Source: Campylobacter sp. CCS1377 | GTDB taxonomy: Bacteria; Campylobacterota; Campylobacteria; Campylobacterales; Campylobacteraceae | Direction: 5' to 3' | Assembly (NCBI RefSeq): GCF_040008265.1 | Contig: NZ_CP155620.1 | Location: 1,789,380-1,853,379, forward strand | Length of the DNA: 64,000 nt | In this document: one piece after another, positions 1 to 8,049 of the stretch | Numbering within the stretch: position 1 is the first letter of the stretch | Layout: each line of letters starts with the position of its first letter | Translations under genes and position numbers: made by a program | The notes under the pieces: generated by a model | What the model was told of the DNA's origin: nothing | Seen by the model: the letters and a program-made list of their open reading frames with translations, nothing else | Databases searched by the model: none

Positions 1-1434
1 ATTGGTAATCACACTTGGGAAAGATATAGTTTTTACTACCGCTTCTTTAGCTACATCAATTACCGCAATCACATTGTGATTTTTGCTAAGTGCATAAATT
101 TTACCATCTTTATAAGTCATAGAAGTTACATAAAGATCACCTAAAGTTTTACCTTCCTTTAAGTCCGCTTTTGGAGTAAATTCTGCTGAAAGAACGCGGT
201 CTTTTAGAGAAACTTTAGAGATTACAAAAGTTTTTGCATCTTTATTATTTGGCACGGTTGCAAGATAAAGATAATTATCATCTGTAGTCATACTTGCTAC
301 ATGGTTAAATTTGGCTCTAACAGTATCAAGTCTTCCACGACCCAAGTCTTTTCCTTGACCTTCAAATTTACCATTTCCTTTTATAAAATCTGCATATTGT
401 AAAGCTTCATCGGCATTTGGATTTTTTGCAAATCTTAAGAAAGATTTATTTGATCCCATAAGAATGAATTTATCTCCCATATAAGGGATAATACCTATAA
501 TTGGATCAATAGTTGCTGAAAAATAAGGATCAAGCACAAAGCTTTCTTTTACCTTAAATTCATCATTTAAAAATACCACATCCCATTTTGAACTCGCTAC
601 AAATTCATCATTGATATAATCAAGCGTATTGATAGCTTTATCAAAATTAATGGTTTGCTCACTAACAATTTCTAGCTCATCATTAATTTTTGCAAATGGA
701 GCATTGTTTATATCATTATCAAAACTAATGCCTAATTTTTCACTTGCAGGCGCAAAAGCATAATCAGGAGCTTTAACATCGCGTTTTCCTAAGAAAGAAA
801 TTTCTTGCCAGCTTTTACTCCAGCCAGAATCTGACCAAATGATATATTTTGGATTTAAGCTAAATCTTACCGGATCGCCTTGTCCGCTATAAGGAGGAAT
901 ACCTGTACTTACAAAAGCTTGAAAAACATTTGAAGCTACAATGAAAGCAACAATAACCATGGCAGATAAACTCAATTTATTAAATTTTCTAAATTTTTCT
1001 CCATTTAATTCTTTATCAAAGCAAGCAAATTTAGGAGCAAAAGCAAAAATTACGCCTAAAAGTAATATTACAGCCCAAAATACTACTTCAGCCCAGAAAT
1101 AAGTATGAAGCCCAAAAACCGCCATGCCAAAACCTTGATCTAAGTCCCTATGTGCATGAGAGCTTATGTGATTAAAAGACTGCCACAAACCAAAAGCAGT
1201 AGCGATTAGTAAAAACGCTAAAAATTTACCTTTTAAACCATAGCGAACAATAAACAGAGCAGCCACACCTATAAAAATCATAGATTCTCTTTGTCCCCAA
1301 CAAGAAGTACAAGGACTATCGCCCATCATATAACCAAAAACTAAATTTGCAATTCCAACAGGCAACAAAATAATCAAAAGTCCTGCCATACACATTAAAA
1401 AATAAAAAATTCTAGTTTTATTAACATCACACAT
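1..1434 (-). CDS. dsbI: DsbI, DsbB-family disulfide oxidoreductase with periplasmic C-terminal domain (partial)
   Basis: The reading frame is open from an ATG at 1434 to the left edge, 478 codons, so the C-terminus is missing. The N-terminal part has several hydrophobic segments and a CTSC redox motif at residues 42-45, in the periplasmic loop after the first membrane span, as in DsbB-type quinone-linked oxidases. From about residue 190 a long hydrophilic part follows, matching the extended periplasmic (propeller-like) domain of Campylobacter DsbI. It follows dba directly on the same strand, the known dba-dsbI pair, in which Dba is needed for DsbI. Its role would be disulfide formation in exported proteins. 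Family assignment is firm; the partner substrate is not visible. Confidence 0.93.
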   Translation of the reverse strand, partial: MCDVNKTRIFYFLMCMAGLLIILLPVGIANLVFGYMMGDSPCTSCWGQRESMIFIGVAALFIVRYGLKGKFLAFLLIATAFGLWQSFNHISSHAHRDLDQGFGMAVFGLHTYFWAEVVFWAVILLLGVIFAFAPKFACFDKELNGEKFRKFNKLSLSAMVIVAFIVASNVFQAFVSTGIPPYSGQGDPVRFSLNPKYIIWSDSGWSKSWQEISFLGKRDVKAPDYAFAPASEKLGISFDNDINNAPFAKINDELEIVSEQTINFDKAINTLDYINDEFVASSKWDVVFLNDEFKVKESFVLDPYFSATIDPIIGIIPYMGDKFILMGSNKSFLRFAKNPNADEALQYADFIKGNGKFEGQGKDLGRGRLDTVRAKFNHVASMTTDDNYLYLATVPNNKDAKTFVISKVSLKDRVLSAEFTPKADLKEGKTLGDLYVTSMTYKDGKIYALSKNHNVIAVIDVAKEAVVKTISFPSVITN

Positions 1435-1443
1435 AGTCTATCC

Positions 1444-1611
1444 TTATAAATTCATTAAACCTAAAATTGCACCCGATTTTCGACCCAAATAATCAAAAAC
1501 CATAATACACCAAGCAATTACTATCAAAGAAAAAGCAAATTTTTCTTTTTCAGGTTTTGCTATCATAAGAATAATAGCGATTAAGATTAATAAAAGCTCT
1601 AAAAATTCCAT
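1444..1611 (-). CDS. dba: Dba, small membrane protein preceding DsbI
   Basis: A 55-codon ORF starting at the ATG at 1611, eight bases after a strong AAGGAGG-type ribosome binding site. The first ~18 residues are almost all L, I, M and A (a membrane segment), followed by a charged KPEKEK stretch and a second hydrophobic segment ending MNL. It lies 9 bases before dsbI and is surely co-transcribed with it. In C. jejuni, Dba (disulfide bond accessory) is a short membrane protein required for DsbI function. Size, topology and position fit; no biochemical role can be read from the sequence. Confidence 0.87.
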   Translation of the reverse strand: MEFLELLLILIAIILMIAKPEKEKFAFSLIVIAWCIMVFDYLGRKSGAILGLMNL

Positions 1612-1694
1612 TTTTTCCTCCTTTTTTAAAGGCGTAAGTGTAACTAAAAAACTATAATTTAAGCTTAAGGATTTCTAAATCATAAATCAGAATT

Positions 1695-2330
1695 TTATAA
1701 AGTTCCACCGCCAACAAAATATCTTTCAACATCATTAAGTAGTTTTTCACATATTTTAGAATCTGTGTTTTTTTCAACGATAAGATTGATATAAGTTTTT
1801 GTATCCCTAAAACTTCCGGCAGATTTGACATTATCTCTTTCAAGTTTTTGACCTTCTTTGGTGTATTTGATATTAATATTAAATTTAAATGCCGAAGTGG
1901 CCTCTCCTAAATTTGTTTCAACCACAACATTCATTTGAGATGCTTTAGACAGAGTTGCTTGGGTTTTTGAGATGATTTCTTTAAATCTTTGATAAAGTCT
2001 AATAAGATCACGAATAAATCGATCTTCGAAGTTTTCATAGGCAATTTTTAACTTGGTTTTAATCTCCTCACTGCTGCCTTTTTCCGGTGCAACAAAAACC
2101 ATGTAAAAACCATTTTTTATATCAACTTTATCGCTTTTTGCATCTCTTCCACCAGACATAACTTTAACATAAATGGCATTATCAAGATAAATTCTATCAA
2201 TCATAGGACCATAAATTTCATACTCTCTGCGTCTAATTATAACTTCTCTTGCCATAACATTAAGCTTTACATTTGCCTCATGTATGATAGGCTCCATTTC
2301 CTTTTTAATCTCAAGCATTTCTTTTAGCAT
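1695..2330 (-). CDS. Conserved hypothetical cytoplasmic protein, 211 aa
   Basis: A 211-residue protein with no signal peptide or membrane segment. A good AAGGAAAG site precedes the ATG at 2330. It begins with a charged helical stretch, has an alternating beta-like middle (around IYVKVMSGGRDAKSDK and FYMVFVAPEKG) and a basic C-terminal half, ending ERYFVGGGTL. I do not recognise a family. It sits between dba-dsbI and metA on the same strand, with an 83-base gap before dba and a 74-base gap to metA, so it may be its own unit. No function is assigned. Confidence 0.7.
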   Translation of the reverse strand: MLKEMLEIKKEMEPIIHEANVKLNVMAREVIIRRREYEIYGPMIDRIYLDNAIYVKVMSGGRDAKSDKVDIKNGFYMVFVAPEKGSSEEIKTKLKIAYENFEDRFIRDLIRLYQRFKEIISKTQATLSKASQMNVVVETNLGEATSAFKFNINIKYTKEGQKLERDNVKSAGSFRDTKTYINLIVEKNTDSKICEKLLNDVERYFVGGGTL

Positions 2331-2404
2331 AATCTTTCCTTGACTAAAATCTTAAACATTATAACAATTCATTTCTTAAATTTATTTGCCAAAAATTCAA
2401 AATC

Positions 2405-3277
2405 TTACAAGACATAGGGTGTGCTTTGATAAACATCGTAATTAAGCCAATTTTGAAAAATTGTATTAGCACAAGAACGCCATTTAAAAACAATTTCTCC
2501 TTTAGTATCATAATAATTTTTTGGTTTTTGTTTCTTTCCATCTCGTTTAAATTCAAAATCCAAAGTATCTTTGCTGTATTCAGGATGCCCTAAAATGAAA
2601 ATATCTTTTTTATCCCTTGCTATACCCACGCCAACTTCATCACTTCTAAGCAAAATTTTTAAATCTTTACAAGATTTAATTTGTTTCTCATCCATTATAG
2701 AATGCCTAGAATGCGGAAATTCTACTCTTTCATCTAAATTTGTTAAAATTAAATCCTTATCCACAATATTATGTTCAAAAACACCAAAACATTTTTGTTT
2801 CAAAGGCTTTTTTTCTATACCATAAAAATAATAAAGCCCACTCATTGCACCCCAGCAAAGATACATTGTGCTTGTTACATTGTACTTTAGAAAATTAAAA
2901 ATTTCCACCAATTCATCCCAATACTTCACCTCTTCAAAGCTCATCTGTTCTACAGGAGCACCCGTTACGATGGCCCCATCAAATCTTCTAGTTTTAATTT
3001 TGTCTAAACCTAGATAAAATTTTTCAAGATGAGATAAAGGGGTATTCTTACCCACATAACTTTGGGTTGAAATAAAAGTGATATTAATTTGCAAAGGCGA
3101 ATTTGCCAGCAAAGATAAAAGTTGATTTTCGGTTTGAATTTTTGTTGGCATCAAATTTAAAATCAAAATTTCTAAAGGTCTGATATCTTGCGAATTTGCT
3201 CTTTGTGTGTCCATCACAAAAATACTGTTTTTAAGTACTTCAAAAGCAGGCATTTCTTTTGGGATGATTAATGGCAT
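2405..3277 (-). CDS. metA: Homoserine O-acetyltransferase, MetA/HTS family
   Basis: Acylates homoserine, the first committed step of methionine synthesis. The 290 residues match the MetA (not MetX) fold. The catalytic cysteine is C141 in LCWGA, followed by HSRHS and the GHPEYS motif holding the catalytic His and Glu. At the acyl-CoA specificity position E. coli has Gly (GAPLG), whereas this protein has Glu110 (GAPVE), the residue linked to acetyl-CoA rather than succinyl-CoA use. That agrees with the neighbouring O-acetylhomoserine sulfhydrylase MetY, 36 bases upstream on the same strand. The two probably form one transcript behind the Cys leader peptide. Function is secure; substrate choice is inferred from one residue plus context. 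Confidence 0.93.
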   Translation of the reverse strand: MPLIIPKEMPAFEVLKNSIFVMDTQRANSQDIRPLEILILNLMPTKIQTENQLLSLLANSPLQINITFISTQSYVGKNTPLSHLEKFYLGLDKIKTRRFDGAIVTGAPVEQMSFEEVKYWDELVEIFNFLKYNVTSTMYLCWGAMSGLYYFYGIEKKPLKQKCFGVFEHNIVDKDLILTNLDERVEFPHSRHSIMDEKQIKSCKDLKILLRSDEVGVGIARDKKDIFILGHPEYSKDTLDFEFKRDGKKQKPKNYYDTKGEIVFKWRSCANTIFQNWLNYDVYQSTPYVL

Positions 3278-3312
3278 CGTAACTCCTTTTATAAAAAATT
3301 GATTTGTTAAAT

Positions 3313-4599
3313 TTAACCCTCAATGGCTTGTTTTAAATCACCAATAAGATCCTTTACATCTTCAAGACCTATGCTTAGGCGAATGGTTGATTTTGTGATA
3401 CCTGCGGCTTTTAATTCCTCTTCGTTAAGCTGAGAATGCGTAGTACTAGCAGGGTGGATAAGCAAAGATTTAGAATCGCCCAAATTAGCGACAATTTTAA
3501 AAATTTTTGTGCTATTGCAAATTTTTTTAGCATGTTCGAAATCTCTTGCTTCAAAGCTTAAAAGCCCACTAGCATAAGAATTTGTAAAATATTTTTTAAG
3601 CAAAGAATGATAAATATTTGTTTCTAAAGCGGGATAACTCACGCTTTTAACCTCACTGTGCGAATTTAAAAATTGAGCGATTTCTAAGGCATTTTGGCTG
3701 TGTTTAATGATCCTTAAATTCAAAGTTTCAAGTCCTTGTAAAATTAGCCATGCATTTTGTGGAGACAAGGTCGCACCGATATTTCTTAGCCATTCAGTAA
3801 GAATGCGTATGCTAAAATTTGGCAAGTTTAAATTCGCATAAATTAAACCATGATAGCTAGGATCTGGTGTGTTAAAAGCGGGATATCTTGGATTATTTTT
3901 AAGCAAAGCATTTAAATTTTTTCTCTCAATCACCACACCACCTAAAGCATTGCCTTGGCCGTTAATGTATTTGCTTAAACTATGGACAATCACATCAACT
4001 CCAAATTCAAAAGGTTTATGCAAAAATGGAGTTGCGACTGTATTATCACAAATAGTAATGATATTATATTTTTTAGCAATGGCAACAATTTTTTCCACAT
4101 CAGCAACAGCAATCTGCGGATTTGAAAGGCTTTCAAAAAATATAGCTTTGGTGTTTTGATTTATTTTTTCCTCTAGCGTGTTTAAATTATCAATATCAAA
4201 TTCTCTCGCTTCAATGCCAAAACGCTTAAGTGTATATTGTATCAAAGTTTGAGAGCCTCCATAAATTTTATTTGAATACAAAATATTATCCCCATTTTGC
4301 GCACAATTAACCAAAGAATAAAATACCGCAGCTGTTCCACTTGCCGTACAAACCCCAAATTCTCCACCTTCAACCGCAGCTAGACGATTTTGCAAAATAT
4401 CGACAGTAGGACTACTGACTCTTGCATAAATATTGCCTAATTCTTGCAAAGAAAATCTTGCCGCGGCCTGCTCGGAGCTTTCAAAACTAAAAGCTGTGTT
4501 TTGATAAATAGGCACGCTAATAGTTCTTTGAGTATCAAACTCGTATCCTGCGTGCAATGCTAAAGTATTTTGTGAGTAATTTTGTGTATGATTTGACAT
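3313..4599 (-). CDS. metY: O-acetylhomoserine (thiol)-lyase, PLP-dependent
   Basis: Converts O-acetylhomoserine and sulfide (or methanethiol) to homocysteine/methionine. At 428 aa it has the length usual for MetY, longer than cystathionine gamma-synthases. Cys/Met metabolism PLP-fold signatures are present: DNT with Asp185 for the pyridine nitrogen and [11 protein letters not shown] with the Schiff-base Lys210. The ATG at 4599 follows a GAAGGAAAA site. It lies upstream of metA and about 94 bases downstream of a 25-codon Cys-containing leader, which suggests regulation by sulfur amino acid supply. Often annotated metB or Cj1727-like in Campylobacter. Confidence 0.93.
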   Translation of the reverse strand: MSNHTQNYSQNTLALHAGYEFDTQRTISVPIYQNTAFSFESSEQAAARFSLQELGNIYARVSSPTVDILQNRLAAVEGGEFGVCTASGTAAVFYSLVNCAQNGDNILYSNKIYGGSQTLIQYTLKRFGIEAREFDIDNLNTLEEKINQNTKAIFFESLSNPQIAVADVEKIVAIAKKYNIITICDNTVATPFLHKPFEFGVDVIVHSLSKYINGQGNALGGVVIERKNLNALLKNNPRYPAFNTPDPSYHGLIYANLNLPNFSIRILTEWLRNIGATLSPQNAWLILQGLETLNLRIIKHSQNALEIAQFLNSHSEVKSVSYPALETNIYHSLLKKYFTNSYASGLLSFEARDFEHAKKICNSTKIFKIVANLGDSKSLLIHPASTTHSQLNEEELKAAGITKSTIRLSIGLEDVKDLIGDLKQAIEG

Positions 4600-4629
4600 T
4601 ATTTTTCCTTCTATGAAAATTAATACAGC

Positions 4630-4646
4630 TTGAGGCTTAAGCCCAA
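4630..4646 (-). promoter_or_regulatory. Hairpin between Cys leader peptide and metY
   Basis: Inverted repeat (minus strand TTG-GGC-TTAA-GCC-T-CAA) able to form a six-pair stem with a TTAA loop and one bulged base. It lies between the leader stop codon and the metY ribosome binding site. No T-run follows, so it is not an obvious terminator by itself. It may be part of an alternative RNA structure coupled to leader translation. Confidence 0.4.
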
Positions 4647-4693
4647 CAAAAGACGAAAACAGTTATCAAAATGTGATAGAAATAAATGTAGAA

Positions 4694-4771
4694 TCAAGCG
4701 CACAAGGCGCACATCATAGAAGATAGATTAGAAACGAAGCAAACAATAGTTTTTAAAATTGATAAACTCAT
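4694..4771 (-). CDS. Cysteine-containing leader peptide upstream of metY-metA
   Basis: A 25-codon ORF with a near-perfect ribosome binding site (AAGGAG) six bases before its ATG at 4771. The peptide begins MSLSILKTIVCF, has two adjacent Met residues and ends CALCA, so three of its 25 residues are Cys (all TGC), two of them within the last five. It starts about 28 bases after a predicted transcription start and stops about 94 bases before metY. That is the layout of an amino-acid-sensing leader peptide: slow Cys-codon decoding would change folding or access of the downstream RNA. Translation and regulation are inferred; the ORF and its SD are seen directly. Confidence 0.62.
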   Translation of the reverse strand: MSLSILKTIVCFVSNLSSMMCALCA

Positions 4772-4805
4772 TTTTTCTCCTTTTCTAAAATTAAACTTAA
4801 ATCAG

Positions 4806-4811
4806 ATTATA
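4806..4811 (-). promoter_or_regulatory. Promoter -10 box of the leader-metY-metA transcript
   Basis: A perfect TATAAT on the minus strand in an AT-rich region. Campylobacter sigma70 promoters rely on an extended -10 without a clear -35. The expected start near 4799 leaves a short 5' leader before the peptide ORF. Confidence 0.55.
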
Positions 4812-4927
4812 CTTGTGTAAATATTAATTTAATCTTAAAAAATAAAGAAAAATTCAGGCATTATTTTTCGTGTGAAAATTTGAAAAACAAATCATACTTT
4901 TTTTATCTTAATTAAACAAAGTTATGA

Positions 4928-4933
4928 TATTAT
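4928..4933 (+). promoter_or_regulatory. Candidate -10 box for the DAACS symporter gene
   Basis: TATTAT (context ATGATATTATCC) about 72 bases upstream of the symporter start codon, preceded by spaced T-rich stretches typical of Campylobacter promoters. It faces away from the metY promoter. The assignment is by motif only. Confidence 0.35.
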
Positions 4934-5005
4934 CCTAATTTTTAAGCTTAAAGAAAATATTTGAAATATTTTTTGCTTAATTTATAGTTTCTTGAAAGGA
5001 CTTTT

Positions 5006-6385
5006 ATGAATGAATCATTCTTCGGACATTTTTTAATGATTTCTAAGCCCCAAACTTTAGTCGTTTTAGCTATTATTTTTGTTATCTTTTATTTTCTTAA
5101 AAAAATGAGAGATTATAAAATAAATTTTTCATTAAGAATGCTTATAGCTCTTATTATAGGTATTGGTCTTGGTTTTATTTTACAATTTTTAGCTGATTTT
5201 CCGCAAAAAAACACAGATATCATTTGGTATAATGAAGTCAAACATTGGCTTTCATTTTTTAGTGCTGTGTTTGTAGCCTTTATCAAAATGCTTGTGATTC
5301 CACTGGTAAGTGTGTGTATTGTGAAGGTTATTATAGAAATTGATAAAAATATTAAAATTTCATCTCTGCTTAGCATTAGTCTTTTTTGGATACTTTTTAG
5401 CACCGCCATTGCTGCAGCTTTGGGAGTTGCTTTGGCTTTTTATTTTGATTTAGGAAGTGCTTTTACTCACAGTGAAAATACAAGCAAAATCAGAGAAATT
5501 CAAAGCTTTTCAAGCATTATTTTAGGATTAATCCCTAGCAATATCATTACTGCAATGAATAAAGAAAATATCATTGCCATCGTGATTTTTGCTTTTTTTA
5601 TCGGAATTTGCGCGAAAAAAATTTCCAAAAAAGAAGAATACGAACAAGTATTTAAAAGCTTTGAGAATTTTATCCTAGCTTTTTATGGTTTGATGATGAG
5701 TATGACAGCCATTGTTATACGCTTTATGCCTTATGCGGTAGTTTGTATGATGAGTAATGTTTTACTAAGTAATGGCTTTGAAGCGATTAAAACAGCAGGA
5801 ATTTTCATCATACTCATTTATACAGCAATGTTGATCATGTTTGGGGTGCATTTTTTACTTCTTCTTTCACAAGGTTTAAACCCTATAATTTACGCACGAA
5901 AAGCCTTTAGCGTTTGGCTTTTTGCCTTTAGCTCAAGATCTTCTTTAGGCACTTTGCCTTTAACGGTTTCAACCTTGCAAAATAAATTCGGCGTAAATTC
6001 CGCAGTTGCGAATTTTGTCGCTTCTATAGGTACTACAACAGGACTTAATGGTTGTGCGGGGTATTTTCCTGCTATGGCTGCTGTATTTGTGGCTTTAGGG
6101 CTTGGAGTGGAAATTGATCTTAGTTTTGCCTTGATGGTTGTACTAGTAGCGATTTTAGGCTCTTTGGGAATTGCCGGAGTGCCTGGAAGTGCCACTATGG
6201 CTGCTTCTATTATGCTAAGTGGGATTGGTTTTGGGGATCATTTTGTGATGCTAAGTCTTATTTTAGCTATCGACCCTATCATTGATATGGCACGCACCGC
6301 AAGCAATGTTTCAGGAGCTATGACTTCAGCCCTTTGCACTGCTAAAAATTTAAAAACCTTAGATATGAGTATTTATAAGTCTTAA
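5006..6385 (+). CDS. DAACS-family sodium symporter, TcyP-like L-cystine (or dicarboxylate) uptake
   Basis: A 459-residue inner membrane protein with about nine hydrophobic segments and the DAACS re-entrant-loop region. The S-rich stretch SSRSSLGTLPLT is near residue 310, and the second conserved region is GVPGSATMAASI and DPIIDMARTASNVSG. The DPxxDMxRTxxNV motif belongs to the glutamate/dicarboxylate/cystine symporters. The protein resembles C. jejuni Cj0025 (TcyP-like). It diverges from the Cys-leader/metY/metA transcript, which makes cystine the more likely substrate; this part is inference. AAAGGAC precedes the ATG. The 3' end lies inside a perfect palindrome shared with the next, convergent gene. 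Confidence 0.85.
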   Translation: MNESFFGHFLMISKPQTLVVLAIIFVIFYFLKKMRDYKINFSLRMLIALIIGIGLGFILQFLADFPQKNTDIIWYNEVKHWLSFFSAVFVAFIKMLVIPLVSVCIVKVIIEIDKNIKISSLLSISLFWILFSTAIAAALGVALAFYFDLGSAFTHSENTSKIREIQSFSSIILGLIPSNIITAMNKENIIAIVIFAFFIGICAKKISKKEEYEQVFKSFENFILAFYGLMMSMTAIVIRFMPYAVVCMMSNVLLSNGFEAIKTAGIFIILIYTAMLIMFGVHFLLLLSQGLNPIIYARKAFSVWLFAFSSRSSLGTLPLTVSTLQNKFGVNSAVANFVASIGTTTGLNGCAGYFPAMAAVFVALGLGVEIDLSFALMVVLVAILGSLGIAGVPGSATMAASIMLSGIGFGDHFVMLSLILAIDPIIDMARTASNVSGAMTSALCTAKNLKTLDMSIYKS

Positions 6386-6401
6386 ATTTAAGACTTATAA
6401 A
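6372..6401. terminator. Bidirectional terminator palindrome between convergent transporter genes
   Basis: A perfect 30-base palindrome (15 bases each arm) that contains the stop codons of both the plus-strand symporter and the minus-strand YuiF-type gene. It can form a long AT-rich hairpin in either transcript and most likely ends both. Confidence 0.65.
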
Positions 6402-7702
6402 AACAGCGCAATCAATGAGCCCACAAAGAGTAAAGAACCATTGTAAAAAATAAAAGTAGGAATACAAGTATCCTTAATATGATCGTGGTTATTATCAGCA
6501 TTTAAACCCACACTAACACCTAAAGTGGTTTCGCTTGCTGGGCTTCCTGCATCTCCTAAAGCTCCTGCAACGCCTAAAATAAAAATGATTAAAGCTGGAT
6601 TAAAACCAAGTTGTAAGCAAATAGGGCAAAAAAGTGTTGCAATGATAGGAATTGTCCCAAAAGAAGTTCCTATACCCATAGTAATGATAAGACCTATAAT
6701 AAGCATAAAAAAGATAGCTAAAAATTTAGAATACTCCATCCAAGGCACAACAGAGTTTACCAAAACATCCATAGCTTTGCTTTGATTTAAAACCTCGCCA
6801 TAACCCGCAGCCACAAGCATTACAAAGGCTATAAAGCCCATCATTTTAATGCCATCATCAAAAACAAAATTAACTTTTTTATACTCGACTCCACCCAAAA
6901 TTACCATCAGCAAAAAACCCAAAAGTCCAGAAAGTGGTAAATTTAAAGTGATGATTTGACACACTAAGGTTAAAACAAGCCCAGCTAAAACAGCCCATTC
7001 TTTGTGCGTCATAGCCAGTTTATCAAAATCCATATTTGCAATTTGTGTTTCTTTGTATTCTCTTGGTTTTCTATAAAAAACAAAAACCGCCAAAAAAAGC
7101 CCCACAAGCATACAAATAACAGCAAAATACATGGTATTAGTAACATCTTTAAGCTCAACTAAAACGCCATTTTTTACCAAATTTTCAACAAGTAAATTTT
7201 GAAAAATCAAACCATAACCCAAAGGTAAAATCATATAAGGCGTTGTAAGCCCAAAAGTCAAAGCACAAGCTACAGCTCTACGATCGATTTTAAGCTTGTT
7301 AAACAAAGCAAGCAAAGGTGGAATTAAAATCGGCACAAAAGCCACATGGATAGGCACTAAATTCTGAGAAAAACAAGAAAGTAAAGCCAAAGATAAAATA
7401 AGTAAATATTTTTTATGTGAAATGAGATGACTTACAAGCTTGATTAAATAAGCAGTTAAATGCGTTTTTGAAATCGCAGCAGCTATTGCACCAAGTAAGA
7501 TATAACTTAAGGCTGTTTTTAAATTCCCCTTCATACCCTCAATCAAAACATCCATAGTATGAAGCATGGTAAAATCAGACAAAAATCCAGCAACTAAAGC
7601 TGCAACCAAAAGGCTTAAAAGCACATTAAAACGGAACAAGCAAAGTAAAGTCATCACCACAACACTAATGATGATGGGATTAGTTAGTAAAGTCATTTGC
7701 AT
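6395..7702 (-). CDS. YuiF/NhaC-like Na+/H+ antiporter-family permease
   Basis: A 435-residue polytopic membrane protein with 10-12 hydrophobic segments. It resembles the YuiF group (COG2056, NhaC superfamily; sometimes predicted as a histidine or amino-acid permease). Visible marks are the SQNLVPIHVAFVPILIPPLL stretch near residue 110, the GFIAFVMLVAAGYGEV segment and the C-terminal GALGDAGSPASETTLGVS motif typical of this family. It converges on the cystine-type symporter and shares its terminator. The substrate cannot be read from sequence; an amino acid or Na+/H+ exchange are both possible. Confidence 0.78.
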   Translation of the reverse strand: MQMTLLTNPIIISVVVMTLLCLFRFNVLLSLLVAALVAGFLSDFTMLHTMDVLIEGMKGNLKTALSYILLGAIAAAISKTHLTAYLIKLVSHLISHKKYLLILSLALLSCFSQNLVPIHVAFVPILIPPLLALFNKLKIDRRAVACALTFGLTTPYMILPLGYGLIFQNLLVENLVKNGVLVELKDVTNTMYFAVICMLVGLFLAVFVFYRKPREYKETQIANMDFDKLAMTHKEWAVLAGLVLTLVCQIITLNLPLSGLLGFLLMVILGGVEYKKVNFVFDDGIKMMGFIAFVMLVAAGYGEVLNQSKAMDVLVNSVVPWMEYSKFLAIFFMLIIGLIITMGIGTSFGTIPIIATLFCPICLQLGFNPALIIFILGVAGALGDAGSPASETTLGVSVGLNADNNHDHIKDTCIPTFIFYNGSLLFVGSLIALFL

Positions 7703-8049
7703 CCTTTAAAATTCAAAAATTTTAATTTTAAAAAAAACTTGATTAAATGGGGCTAAAATAAATAAAATTTGTGTTTTGTATTGATTAAAATTAACATTTG
7801 AACTTACTGCTTGCTATGTATGCAAAATATTAAAGTATATACCTACACTTAGAGGTTTTTAGAAATTTTAGCGGTTTATTCATAAAGCTCCTTTAGTCTC
7901 TTCATTTTTTAAGGATAATACAATCACCCGCACGCACATTGACTTTATAAATTTTGTATATTATTAAAATGCTTTAATAATATATTATTTACTTTTATTT
8001 AATATTTTGATAAAATCACGATTTAAAATTTTTAATAAAAGGTTAATGT
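7703..8049. other. Intergenic region upstream of the autotransporter relic
   Basis: 347 bases of AT-rich DNA without a convincing ORF. It contains a perfect 10-base inverted repeat with a 4-base loop at 7959-7982 (arms TATTATTAAA and TTTAATAATA). The sequence then runs through AT-rich DNA and an AAAAGG site to the ATG at 8050. It likely holds the minus-strand promoter of the YuiF-type gene and the old plus-strand promoter of the autotransporter. Confidence 0.5.

Noticed and set aside
7959..7982. Perfect inverted repeat before the autotransporter relic as a terminator or operator
   Set aside because: Only A/T pairs, no T-run and no clear promoter at a fixed distance; left as sequence description only.
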